Shown: positions 1-8,001, counted from the first letter of the stretch. The stretch is DNA of 64,000 nt from CAYFZR01 sp046760505 [NCBI: Candidatus Hydrothermarchaeota archaeon] (GCA_046760505.1 JBHIEG010000007.1:1-64000); one strand, 5' to 3'. Notes: generated from the sequence alone by a model not told the origin. A program made the numbers and translations.

Positions 1-86
1 TGCAAGCCTGTAGCGGTAGTAGTACAACCGAAACCCATCAGCCCTAGTACTGCTGGGTTTGCCCAATCTGCCGCCGCTTCTGCCAT
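1..86 (-). CDS. satP: Acetate/succinate transporter, SatP/GPR1-FUN34-YaaH family (5' end only)
   Basis: Only the first 28 or so codons lie in the window. The reverse strand reads an ATG at 86 followed by MAEAAADWANPAVLGLMGFG and a Thr-rich stretch, matching the N-terminal NPAxLGLMGFG signature of AceTr family membrane proteins that take up acetate and, in some members, succinate or propionate. A strong ribosome binding site (GGGAGGTGA) ends 4 bases before the ATG. It diverges from the nucleotidyltransferase gene at 429. A short-chain acid transporter would fit the propionate/succinate/lactate genes further right, but substrate is inference. Confidence 0.8.
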   Translation of the reverse strand, partial: MAEAAADWANPAVLGLMGFGCTTTATGL

Positions 87-150
87 TTTCTCACCTCCCT
101 AAAAGTTCTTACAACCCCCACCTTCTAACTGTAATGAACTATTGTTATAG

Positions 151-173
151 TTCTTATAGGGGTTGATCATTTT
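151..173 (-). promoter_or_regulatory. Leftward promoter with AAAATGATCAA element
   Basis: Read on the reverse strand, the 11-base element AAAATGATCAA (163-173) is followed five bases later by a TATA-like CTATAAG (about 152-158), placing a start site near 125-130 and a roughly 40-base leader carrying the transporter's ribosome binding site. The same 11-base element precedes the TATA box of the opposite gene (263-286). A second TATA-like run (TTAATATATG, 174-184) lies just upstream and could be an alternative. Confidence 0.45.
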
Positions 174-262
174 CATATATTAAAGTTTCGGTTACCGGTT
201 ATATAGGATTTTGACGACTAACCCGATATTATTTTCATTTTACCCGTGAGGATAAAAATTAA

Positions 263-286
263 AAAATGATCAAAACTTTTATATCC
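263..286 (+). promoter_or_regulatory. Rightward promoter with AAAATGATCAA element
   Basis: AAAATGATCAA (263-273) sits immediately upstream of a TATA-like CTTTTATATCC (276-286). Transcription from here would start near 310 and give a leader of about 120 bases before the ATG at 429. The rest of the 342-base gap between 87 and 428 is AT-rich. Apart from further TATA-like runs (199-207, 297-308) I see no gene or RNA in it. Confidence 0.45.
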
Positions 287-428
287 CAAACCTCAAAACT
301 ATAAAATCAACTTTTCAACTCTCAAATCGGTTTCATTCCTATTGGATCTACCGTAAATGTATGAACCCGGTCAGTGAGGAAAACAAAGTTTAACCCGAAT
401 TTTGAGGAAAAGGCAAAGGAGGAGGGAA

Positions 429-1127
429 ATGGAAGCGCTTATTCTCGCAGCGGGAGATGGGACTAGGATGGGGTTGTTTACCGCGAGAACTCCCAAAGTC
501 CTGCTTGAAGTAAACGGTGAGCCCATAATAGTCAAAACCTTAAATTCTCTCAAAAATATAGGTATATCGCGAGTAATCGTCGTGGTAGGCTATCTAGGCG
601 ATCGTATTATTAAATATCTGGGAGATGCATGGAAAGGTCTAAGAATAGACTACGCTTTAAGCGACTGGTATGGAGATGGAATTGTTAGATCAATTATCAA
701 GGCAAGAGATTACATAGACGAGAGTTTCTTGTTGCTTCTGGGAGATAACATATTTGAAGAGGAACTACTCAGGAACCTAGCAAATGCAAGCGGAGACTTC
801 ATTCTCCCGGTAGATAAAGACCTTTCAAGGGAAGGACTCAGAATAAGATATGATTTTGAGGGAAAAATTATAGAATGGGGAAACGAACTGATAGAATATA
901 ACGGTATAGCCATAGGCGCTTCTCTCTGTTCTCCTGTTGTTTTCGAGGCTTATGAAGAGGTCCTAAGAAACGATAAGGCAGATAGACTCGATTGTGTACC
1001 GTGGCTCTACGAAAATGGTTATTCTGTTAAGATTCTTGAAGTATACAACAAGAAATGGTTTGATGTAGATACGCTGGAAGACCTTTACCAGGCTAGGAGG
1101 ACTCAAGGGCTGAGAGGGACTTTATGA
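429..1127 (+). CDS. Sugar/inositol-phosphate nucleotidyltransferase, likely inositol-1-phosphate cytidylyltransferase
   Basis: A 232-residue GT-A fold nucleotidyltransferase beginning MEALILAAGDGTRMG, the LAAGxGTRM signature that binds the NTP. Downstream are LLLGDNIF (metal-binding Asp region) and WFDVDTLEDL near the end, as in short NTP_transferase proteins. The start at 429 is chosen because GGAGGAGGG lies just before it; an in-frame TTG at 402 would precede that site. The gene converges on, and overlaps by 35 bases, a CDP-alcohol phosphotransferase gene. In Archaeoglobus these two activities are one bifunctional polypeptide making CDP-inositol and then DIP phosphate; pairing here suggests IPCT, but a hexose-1-phosphate specificity cannot be excluded. 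Confidence 0.6.
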   Translation: MEALILAAGDGTRMGLFTARTPKVLLEVNGEPIIVKTLNSLKNIGISRVIVVVGYLGDRIIKYLGDAWKGLRIDYALSDWYGDGIVRSIIKARDYIDESFLLLLGDNIFEEELLRNLANASGDFILPVDKDLSREGLRIRYDFEGKIIEWGNELIEYNGIAIGASLCSPVVFEAYEEVLRNDKADRLDCVPWLYENGYSVKILEVYNKKWFDVDTLEDLYQARRTQGLRGTL

Positions 1128-2181
1128 ACGAGTAGAAGAGTAAAAGAACCACCGTTGTTTGGCAAATAGATATGAATAGCAGGGCAAGTTCCGGTTTCCT
1201 CAGGATGCACAAGAGTGCTGCCGTAAAAAATGAAAAATCTCTGTCCCAGGGTCTAATTTTAGGTCCGTCCAACGCTTTATAATACACTTTTTCCCATTTG
1301 AGATCTGTCTCTGCCCTGCAGTATTCTTTCAGGTAAAAACCCATGTTAAAGGAAAATGCGCCTAAGAATCCAAGTAATATGAGCAGGGGAGTATATAAAC
1401 GATTTAAACTTATATATGTTAGCGCTAAGATTAATGCCATTTCACCCACTCTATCGAAAAAGGAGTCTATGGTTGATCCCGTGAGAGACGTCTGACATCT
1501 AATCCTAGCGACTTTTCCATCTACACCATCCAGTAAAATACCCAGATAGAGGAGTGGCGAGCCGTATAGAAAATTTCCGGTGGCAAGAAGAAATGAAGCA
1601 AGTAGAATTATGCTCAGACTCATCAGGGTAATATGAGTCGGATTCAGTGGTGTACCGATAATGACTCTGGTAATCAACCGGGAAAATGGTAGGTTAAAGT
1701 ACCTTGTAAACTTAGAATAACTTGAAAAAGGAGATTTTAAATCAAATCTGGTTTCTACGGAAAAATCAAATATCGAATTCTCAAATTCTCTCTCTGCTGG
1801 TTTTTTTATTTCCTCACAGAAATAACCTTCAGTATCTATCCCCTCAAATTTCTCTAAGTTCATTTCTTTAAGAGGTCCTGTTATATCCTGCTTGGAAATC
1901 TTGAAGGCTGGCAATCTGTTGCCATTCTTCACCAGTATGGCAGATGTCCCTGCTTTTTTTAGTTTATCCAAAAGTCGATGATCCAAGAGAAGATTTGCTT
2001 TTACCAAAACAAACGTCTCTTCTTCGATATTTTTTAATTCTTTATCAAATGTAGATTGATCTAGAAACATTGGGTCTAGATTTGCGCTTTTTGCTATCCA
2101 TTTTAATCTATCTTTCCATTTCACCCCCCAATGAGTATGGGTCATTTCTTTTTCGTCCTCATAAAAAAAGATGCATTTCAT
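1093..2181 (-). CDS. CDP-alcohol phosphotransferase with N-terminal extension; DIP-phosphate synthase-like
   Basis: 362 residues. The C-terminal ~200 residues form a membrane CDP-alcohol phosphotransferase: DGKVAR, eight residues, G, three, D, three, D is visible around residues 238-262, the complete catalytic motif DGxxAR(x8)GxxxDxxxD, among several hydrophobic segments. The N-terminal ~150 residues are soluble. They have segments (FVLVKANLLLDHRLLDKL, then AILVKNGNRLPAFKI) that look like a degenerate nucleotidyltransferase domain without the GxGTRM loop, as in fused IPCT/DIPPS proteins. It lies 4 bases after the TIM-barrel gene at 2186 (same operon) and converges on the nucleotidyltransferase. 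Best guess is di-myo-inositol phosphate phosphate synthase; an archaetidyl-lipid synthase is the alternative. Confidence 0.6.
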   Translation of the reverse strand: MKCIFFYEDEKEMTHTHWGVKWKDRLKWIAKSANLDPMFLDQSTFDKELKNIEEETFVLVKANLLLDHRLLDKLKKAGTSAILVKNGNRLPAFKISKQDITGPLKEMNLEKFEGIDTEGYFCEEIKKPAEREFENSIFDFSVETRFDLKSPFSSYSKFTRYFNLPFSRLITRVIIGTPLNPTHITLMSLSIILLASFLLATGNFLYGSPLLYLGILLDGVDGKVARIRCQTSLTGSTIDSFFDRVGEMALILALTYISLNRLYTPLLILLGFLGAFSFNMGFYLKEYCRAETDLKWEKVYYKALDGPKIRPWDRDFSFFTAALLCILRKPELALLFISICQTTVVLLLFYSFIKSLSALESS

Positions 2182-2185
2182 TGTT

Positions 2186-3169
2186 TCACCTGAAATGATT
2201 GTCTACAAGTTCTTTAAGATCGTTATAAGACCTTTTAATCCATTCTATAAAGTCTAATTCCCCATATGTATGCATAAAAGAATCAGGACCTGATTCAAGT
2301 ATGAAAGAGCCCCGGTATCCTTTTCTCGCCAATACCCTGATGAAATCTTCTACCGGAGTCACTCCGAATCCAACTGGTAAGTGTAAATCTCCTTTTTTAT
2401 CCTTATAGTCCTTTCTTTCGTCTAAAGCACCCGATAAACCATAATTTGAATGTACATGAACATGAATGCACATGTCAGCAAATTCTCCAATGAATTTTTC
2501 ATAGGGGATCTTCATTAGAGTATGAGTTATGGTAGCATGCCCGAAGTCCCATACAGTTCCAACGTATGGGGAATCGAGACCCTTTATAATCTCGAGTATT
2601 TCCTCAGGCAGGGTACCTATCCTCTTTACGCCTATTTTTGGTGGCATATTCTCTACACCGACTAAAAGGGGCATATCATACTTTTCAACCATCGCGATTG
2701 CATCTTTTAAGCTTGCGTAAATCCTTGAAATCAATTTTTCTTCTACTCTGACTTCCCAGTCATGCCTTACTTTATGACTTGGATGAACGATTGCTACCGG
2801 TGAATCAATTTCCACGCAAATTTCAAATCCAGCATCTAATATGTCTATAATCCTCTCGTGAGGTTTTCCATAATTTTCATCCAAATAAACAGGCGCATAA
2901 CCTGGATATGGGGAGTGGTAGATGTAACAAAAGTCGAATGAACTAAGGGTATCAAGAACGTTTCTCTTCATCTCTTTATTCAAGTTACCCATGGTGTCAA
3001 ATATTTTAAGATTAACTGCTTGAAACTCAACTACTTTTACTTTAGCCTGAGAATAAAGTTCTAGAACCTGTTCCAGACTCAAATTGTAGGGATCCGATAG
3101 CCACCCCTTAGATACATTCATTCCGCATTCGTTACATAATCTCCTAGTTAAGTATTGATCCAAGGCCAT
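2186..3169 (-). CDS. Sugar phosphate isomerase/epimerase-like TIM-barrel protein (AP endonuclease 2 family)
   Basis: 327 residues of the xylose-isomerase-like TIM barrel superfamily. Metal-ligand type segments are visible in order: FCYIYHSPYPG, AIVHPSH, LLVGVENMPPK, VGTVWDFGHATI, MCIHVHVHSN and GSFILESGP, whose His, Glu and Asp fit the divalent metal site of IolI/endonuclease IV folds. The ATG lies about 28 bases after a TATA box (TTTTATAATT on the reverse strand, 3192-3202), with no ribosome binding site, so the mRNA is probably leaderless. It is first in an operon with the CDP-alcohol phosphotransferase, 4 bases apart, which hints at inositol or polyol metabolism. The substrate is unknown. 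Confidence 0.65.
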   Translation of the reverse strand: MALDQYLTRRLCNECGMNVSKGWLSDPYNLSLEQVLELYSQAKVKVVEFQAVNLKIFDTMGNLNKEMKRNVLDTLSSFDFCYIYHSPYPGYAPVYLDENYGKPHERIIDILDAGFEICVEIDSPVAIVHPSHKVRHDWEVRVEEKLISRIYASLKDAIAMVEKYDMPLLVGVENMPPKIGVKRIGTLPEEILEIIKGLDSPYVGTVWDFGHATITHTLMKIPYEKFIGEFADMCIHVHVHSNYGLSGALDERKDYKDKKGDLHLPVGFGVTPVEDFIRVLARKGYRGSFILESGPDSFMHTYGELDFIEWIKRSYNDLKELVDNHFR

Positions 3170-3256
3170 TGTAACGTTATATTCTTGAGATGAATTATAA
3201 AATCTTATTGTTTTGAAATAGCAATTAGATCTAAGTTCATAAGGGACGTTACGTGT

Positions 3257-3267
3257 AATTTATATTA
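3257..3267 (+). promoter_or_regulatory. TATA box for the two-repeat secreted protein gene
   Basis: AATTTATATTA about 70 bases before the TTG start at 3333. Transcription would begin near 3290 and include the tandem TACCAAC copies and hairpin described at 3304-3330. Confidence 0.45.
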
Positions 3268-3303
3268 AAAGAAATCACATTATTAAACAACATATTATTC
3301 AGA

Positions 3304-3330
3304 TACCAACTACCAACCAAAGAGGTGGTA
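3304..3330 (+). promoter_or_regulatory. Hairpin sequestering the ribosome binding site
   Basis: Two tandem copies of TACCAAC (3304-3310, 3311-3317) precede the ribosome binding site. TACCAACC (3311-3318) can pair with GGTGGTA (3324-3330) as seven base pairs with one bulged A around a five-base loop, burying the GAGGTGG site of the TTG-start gene at 3333. Either copy of TACCA could pair, which is compatible with a temperature-sensitive or protein-controlled leader. This is a prediction by eye. Confidence 0.3.
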
Positions 3331-3332
3331 AT

Positions 3333-3869
3333 TTGAGCAAATTTTCTCATTTAATCGTATGGCTATGCTTATTGACTTTCACAATAAGTGTTACATTCTC
3401 TGAGGAGTTCTATCCTCTATCTGTATACAAGAAGTATGAGGGTAAAACGCTTAACGGCCTCTACATAAGATATGTAACGAAGGATGGAGTTGGGATAAGG
3501 GATAACTTCGACAGACTATGGAGTTTTAATCCTGAGACCTTTCCGACTTGCTGTTCCTACAACAAATTAAGGAGATATGTCTGGAGGTTGGAGAACGGAA
3601 TCAGCATGCAGGAATACGGTTACCTTAAATTCAACTATACTGAACTGGAGCTGGATCCGCTATCAGTTTATAAAAGACATGAAGGAGAAAATATTAATGG
3701 AATAACAATATTATTCGTAACAAAAGATGGAGTAACTGTAAAAGATGAAGAAGGCAATTATTACGGGTTTAATCCTGAATATTTGCCTAAATGCGCCTGT
3801 TTTTCTGGTAAACTAAACGACGTGATCCGAAGATTGACCAGGGGACTCGAAATTCTGGAGGGTTACTGA
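3333..3869 (+). CDS. Secreted protein with two copies of an unrecognised Cys-containing repeat
   Basis: 178 residues starting at TTG, four bases after GAGGTGG. Residues 1-24 are a signal peptide (hydrophobic core LIVWLCLLTFTISVTF, then EEFYP). The mature part is two copies of a ~75-residue unit (about 25-98 and 107-178) sharing DPLSVYKxxEGxxxNG, VTKDGVxxxD, FNPExxPxC, then a basic helix ending RLxxG. Each copy keeps Cys after FNPExxP (CC in the first, CAC in the second). I do not recognise the family. Its stop overlaps the start of the cyclophilin-like gene at 3869 (TGATG), so the two are translationally coupled. Confidence 0.75.
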   Translation: MSKFSHLIVWLCLLTFTISVTFSEEFYPLSVYKKYEGKTLNGLYIRYVTKDGVGIRDNFDRLWSFNPETFPTCCSYNKLRRYVWRLENGISMQEYGYLKFNYTELELDPLSVYKRHEGENINGITILFVTKDGVTVKDEEGNYYGFNPEYLPKCACFSGKLNDVIRRLTRGLEILEGY

Positions 3870-4225
3870 TGGAAGTTAAGAGGATAAAGATAATTCATAA
3901 AGACTTTGAAGTATTTGCCGAGCTTACAGATGAAAATCCCAAGACAGTCGAGTTATTACTGGAAAAATTACCCTTGGAAGGCTCTGCTAAGCTCTGGAAG
4001 GAAGAGGTTTATTTTGAAATACCGCTAGAATATGTTCCTGAAAATCCCTCTAGCACTACAAAAAAAGGAGATATAGCCTATTGGCCACCAGGAAAAGCCT
4101 TTTGCATATTCTTTGGTGAGTCTCAGCCTTACAGCGAAGTTAACATACTGGGAACCATAAGGGAGGGAGTGGAAAAACTATCTAGCGTTAGGGAAGGAGA
4201 TACCATAAGAATTGAAAAATTATAG
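3869..4225 (+). CDS. Cyclophilin-like beta-barrel protein (TM1367 family)
   Basis: 118 residues matching the small cyclophilin-like archaeal/bacterial family typified by TM1367: two charged N-terminal strands with ENPKTVELLLEKLPLEGSAK, then KKGDIAYWPPGKAFCIFFG and VNILGTI near the C-terminus. These proteins share the cyclophilin fold but lack the proline isomerase catalytic set; the cellular role is unknown. Coupled by a one-base overlap to the secreted two-repeat protein upstream. It has no signal peptide, so the pair would be in different compartments unless it acts before export. Confidence 0.75.
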   Translation: MEVKRIKIIHKDFEVFAELTDENPKTVELLLEKLPLEGSAKLWKEEVYFEIPLEYVPENPSSTTKKGDIAYWPPGKAFCIFFGESQPYSEVNILGTIREGVEKLSSVREGDTIRIEKL

Positions 4226-4346
4226 TTTGATGCAAGTTTTCTTAATCACTCAAACCATTCAGTTTACAATTCTAAAATTTACTGCACAAAAAATTAACAT
4301 TTTTAACCAAAGAAATTTGAATAGGGTATTCGTGGTTTGGGGAGAA

Positions 4347-4356
4347 CTATATATAA
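4347..4356 (+). promoter_or_regulatory. TATA box of the ribonucleotide reductase gene (leaderless)
   Basis: CTATATATAA lies 24-33 bases before the ATG at 4380, the distance at which archaeal transcription starts, and there is no ribosome binding site between, so the transcript should begin at or next to the start codon. Confidence 0.6.
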
Positions 4357-4379
4357 ATGAGATATGTTAAATCTTATAC

Positions 4380-6194
4380 ATGGAGAAGGTGCAGCCTAAT
4401 ATCGAATTATCTGATAACGCGATAAAAGTACTGAGAAGGCGGTATCTGAAAAAGGACGAAAAGGGTAATGTGATCGAAACACCCGAAGAAATGTTTAGGA
4501 GAGTAGCCCGCAATATTGCTTCCACCGATGAAAAATATGGTGAGGACCCTAAAAAGTCTGAGGAAGATTTTTATAGAATAATGGCAAATCTCGAGTTCCT
4601 GCCCAATTCTCCCACCCTCATGAATGCAGAAACAGAACTTCAACAACTTGCAGCCTGTTTTGTCCTACCGGTAGAGGATTCGATAGAAGGAATTTTTGAA
4701 ACTTTAAAAAACGCAGCCCTTATACATCAAAGCGGTGGCGGAACCGGATTTTCTTTTTCTAAATTGAGACCAAAAGGAGATATTGTTAAGTCAACAGGCG
4801 GCATAGCTTCGGGTCCAGTATCATTCATGAAAGTTTTTGATGCAGCGACTCAGGCAATAAAACAGGGAGGAAAGCGTAGAGGAGCAAACATGGGGGTGCT
4901 CAGAGTAGATCACCCAGACATAATGGAATTCATAACCGTAAAGAAAGATCCCAGAGTTTTGACCAACTTCAATATATCTGTAGCGGTTACTGAGGAATTT
5001 ATGGAAGCCCTAAAGAAAGGAGAAAAATACAACCTGATTAACCCAAGAACCAAAGAAATCGTAGATAGAATAAATGCAGAGGAAGTTTTTGATTTGATTG
5101 TAGAAATGGCCTGGAGTACTGGCGATCCCGGAATAATATTCTTGGATAGAATAAACAAGGACAATCCTACACCTCAGCTGGGAGAAATAGAGGCTACAAA
5201 TCCCTGCGGGGAGCAGCCCCTGCTACCATATGAGGCTTGTAACCTTGGATCTATAAATCTTTCCAAAATGGTAAAGAATGGGGAAATAGACTTTGAAAAA
5301 TTGGGTGAAATTGTAGATATTGCAGTAAAATTTTTGGATAACGTCATAGACAAGAATAAATTCCCATTAAAAAAAATAGAAGAGATGGTAAAAGGAAACA
5401 GGAAGATAGGTTTGGGTGTTATGGGATTCGCTGATATGCTGGTAAAACTGGGGATTTCGTATAACTCGGAGGAAGCACTTAAGATCGCTGAAAAGGTCAT
5501 GAAATTCATTTCAGAAAGGGCAAAAAGAAAATCAATGGAAATTGCAAGGAAAAGAGGACCCTTTCCTAATTATGAAGAGAGCGTGAAATATAATCCACGT
5601 ATCGAAAAGGTAAGAAATGCCACTAGGACAACGATTGCTCCCACGGGGACGATAAGCATAATAGCAGGTTGTTCGAGCGGCATAGAGCCTTTTTATGCCA
5701 TATCTTATGTGAGAAAGGTTCTTGATGATGAAAAACTATATGAAGTCAATCGACTCTTTGAAGAAATCGCTAAAAAAAGAGGGTTCTACAGCGAGGAACT
5801 GATGACAAAAATCGCAGAAAAAGGATCGGTCCAAGGGATGAACGAGGTACCGGAAGATGTTCAAGAACTATTTGTTACCGCCTATGATATTTCTCCGGAA
5901 TGGCAGGTAAAGATGCAGGCAGCATTCCAAAAATATGTGGACAATGCGGTGTCAAAGACCGTGAACTTGCCGCAAGAAGCAACTAAAGAAGATGTGAGAA
6001 GGGTTTTCCTGCTTGCATATGAACTAGGATGTAAAGGTATAACCGTTTACAGAAACAAGAGCAAAGAGGAGCAGACTCTATCAATAGAGGAAAAAGTACC
6101 GGTAGAAGAGTGTCCGGACTGCGGTGAAGAACTCAAGTTCATTGAGAGAGCAGATGTCTGCATAAGATGCGGTTACACAACATCCGTGAGTTGA
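4380..6194 (+). CDS. nrdJ: Adenosylcobalamin-dependent (class II) ribonucleoside-diphosphate reductase
   Basis: 604 residues. Visible family motifs: GGGTGFSFSKLRPKGD near residue 120, NPCGEQPLLPYEACNLGSIN (active-site Cys and radical-transfer region) near 278, APTGTISIIAGCSSGIEP near 423, and a C-terminal zinc ribbon (CPDCG...CIRCG). It makes deoxyribonucleotides using adenosylcobalamin and no oxygen. It is shorter than many members: no N-terminal ATP-cone is seen, so dATP activity control is probably absent. No intein is present. Cobalamin dependence links it to CobT (15822) and the adenosyltransferase (40826). Confidence 0.95.
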   Translation: MEKVQPNIELSDNAIKVLRRRYLKKDEKGNVIETPEEMFRRVARNIASTDEKYGEDPKKSEEDFYRIMANLEFLPNSPTLMNAETELQQLAACFVLPVEDSIEGIFETLKNAALIHQSGGGTGFSFSKLRPKGDIVKSTGGIASGPVSFMKVFDAATQAIKQGGKRRGANMGVLRVDHPDIMEFITVKKDPRVLTNFNISVAVTEEFMEALKKGEKYNLINPRTKEIVDRINAEEVFDLIVEMAWSTGDPGIIFLDRINKDNPTPQLGEIEATNPCGEQPLLPYEACNLGSINLSKMVKNGEIDFEKLGEIVDIAVKFLDNVIDKNKFPLKKIEEMVKGNRKIGLGVMGFADMLVKLGISYNSEEALKIAEKVMKFISERAKRKSMEIARKRGPFPNYEESVKYNPRIEKVRNATRTTIAPTGTISIIAGCSSGIEPFYAISYVRKVLDDEKLYEVNRLFEEIAKKRGFYSEELMTKIAEKGSVQGMNEVPEDVQELFVTAYDISPEWQVKMQAAFQKYVDNAVSKTVNLPQEATKEDVRRVFLLAYELGCKGITVYRNKSKEEQTLSIEEKVPVEECPDCGEELKFIERADVCIRCGYTTSVS

Positions 6195-6224
6195 TTTCAT
6201 TTAATTGACGAATATTATTGAGAA

Positions 6225-7991
6225 TCAAACTCTAAAAGAATCCAACTCCCTTGGAGCCTCCACGTGGAGGTCTGGAAGTCTATTTTTAATCAACTTACGT
6301 AGCTGAAGAGTATTTTCTTCCTCTCCGTGCACCACAAATATGTTTTCAGGTTTTTTGGAAAGAGAATTTAGGAAATTCATTATCTGCGGTCTGTCGGAGT
6401 GTGCACTAAAAGTATATGATTTTACCTCCATATCCAACTTCAATTCCTCGCCATTCAATTCTATGATTTTTTTTCCATCCAGTATTTCTCTACCCAGTGT
6501 TCCTTGGGCTTGGTACCCCACAAGTATCAGCAGGTTTCTTCTATCGTTGTGCAGTCTTTTAAGATGATGTATCACGGGTCCACCTTTCATCATCCCTGAT
6601 GTAGCAAGTATAATCGCTGGTTCCTCTATACTTTCCCTTCTTTTTGGCGTGATTACATGGAATATATCTGACAAAAATGGATTATCTTTAGTTTCATCAA
6701 TTCTTCTTCTTATACTGGAACGAAGAAAGTCAGAATAATGGGTATATATAAGGTTAGCCTCCCTAACCATACCGTCCACATAAACAGGGTATCTTTTTAG
6801 CGCACCGGATCTCATGTACTCTTCCAGAACAAGCATTATCTCTTGGGCTCTTCCTACGGCTGCTACTGGAATCAAGACGCTACCTCCCCTTTCCATGCAT
6901 TGTCGTACAGATTTTATGAAATCAGATTCTACACCTTTCCTTGATGGATGAAGATCTTCTTTTCCACCGTAAGTAGATTCTATGATTAAGGTGTCAGCAT
7001 GTATTTTTTTTCTGGATATATCAAGCAGTCTTGTCTTCCTATAACTGAAATCACCCGTGTACAGTAATTTATAGTCATTGAGAGAAAGATGAATCAGAGA
7101 AGATCCAAGAATGTGTCCTGCGCTGTACAAGGTTAATTTCACATTTGGAGACGCCATTACGCTCCTTTCATACTCGAGAGGTATTGCGTGTTTTATGGAA
7201 AGTTCTATTCCTTTTTTTGAGAACAATGATTTAGAATTTCTTTTGCTCAGTCTTAGTGTATCGTTCCATAACAAATACATCACATCAAGGGAGGGTCTAG
7301 TGCAAATTAAGGCTCCTTCAAAGCCGTTTTCGTAAAGATATGGAACAGCCCCGCAATGGTCCAGATGTGCATGAGAAACAACGATTGAGTGTAATTTATC
7401 GATTTCAAATTCAGGTAAATCAAATGCCGGTAGAAGGGGTGGAGACTGTGATGCATCAATGCCGCAATCAAGGAGTATGCCATCGGAGTTTGTGTGAAAA
7501 AGAAAGCATGACTTTCCTACCTGTCTGCAACCTCCAAGGAATGATATACGCTTCCACTTTGCTTCTCCTTTTTCTCTCAACTTTTCACCTATTTTTCTCA
7601 GATGCTCTAGTCTTTCTCCATAGAGTATCTTGTTTACATTTCTGGTTGCTTGACACAGTTTTCCTCGAGTTTCCATGAACTCGAATACCCAACCGGTCTT
7701 TTTCATCAGGATTTCCTTTGTTAATTCTACATTTGCCAAAAAATAATTTGACTCCAGTTCTACAAGAACTACCCCAAAATCTGAGAAAATGATATTCTGT
7801 ATCCCCCTTGGAAAAACTTCCTTCAGTAAATCTTTAACTTCATCTTTTTTTGCCCGATTTTTTTCATCTACCCTGATCAATACTTCTTCTCCATGTTTTT
7901 CTCTTAGTTCTTCCCTTAAATTAGGATCAAATAGTTGATCTATTTCAGCGGCGAAGTAAACCAAATCAGTACCTAGCGCTTCAGCCTCCAT
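6225..7991 (-). CDS. KH/beta-CASP metallo-beta-lactamase ribonuclease, FttA (aCPSF1)-like
   Basis: 588 residues. After ~125 N-terminal residues comes the nuclease core: LGGCRQVGKS, HAHLDHCG (metal site), AGHILGSS, YTGDFSYRKT, ESTYGG, ILATSGMMKGG, FSAHSD and VVHGEEE, so all metal ligands and beta-CASP motifs are intact. FttA cleaves 3' ends of archaeal transcripts and terminates transcription. The N-terminal KH-like region retains the KKTGW landmark but shows no GxxG loop, and the protein is shorter than the usual ~630-640 residues, so it may be a divergent paralog. The ATG at 7991 follows AGGAGGA. It is the last gene of a leftward run with a membrane protein and a methyltransferase. Confidence 0.85.
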   Translation of the reverse strand: MEAEALGTDLVYFAAEIDQLFDPNLREELREKHGEEVLIRVDEKNRAKKDEVKDLLKEVFPRGIQNIIFSDFGVVLVELESNYFLANVELTKEILMKKTGWVFEFMETRGKLCQATRNVNKILYGERLEHLRKIGEKLREKGEAKWKRISFLGGCRQVGKSCFLFHTNSDGILLDCGIDASQSPPLLPAFDLPEFEIDKLHSIVVSHAHLDHCGAVPYLYENGFEGALICTRPSLDVMYLLWNDTLRLSKRNSKSLFSKKGIELSIKHAIPLEYERSVMASPNVKLTLYSAGHILGSSLIHLSLNDYKLLYTGDFSYRKTRLLDISRKKIHADTLIIESTYGGKEDLHPSRKGVESDFIKSVRQCMERGGSVLIPVAAVGRAQEIMLVLEEYMRSGALKRYPVYVDGMVREANLIYTHYSDFLRSSIRRRIDETKDNPFLSDIFHVITPKRRESIEEPAIILATSGMMKGGPVIHHLKRLHNDRRNLLILVGYQAQGTLGREILDGKKIIELNGEELKLDMEVKSYTFSAHSDRPQIMNFLNSLSKKPENIFVVHGEEENTLQLRKLIKNRLPDLHVEAPRELDSFRV

Positions 7992-8001
7992 TTTATTCCT
8001 C

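Noticed and set aside
402-428. Upstream TTG start extending the nucleotidyltransferase by nine residues
   Set aside because: The extension covers the ribosome binding site GGAGGAGGG and adds a basic tail before the conserved MEALILAAG start.
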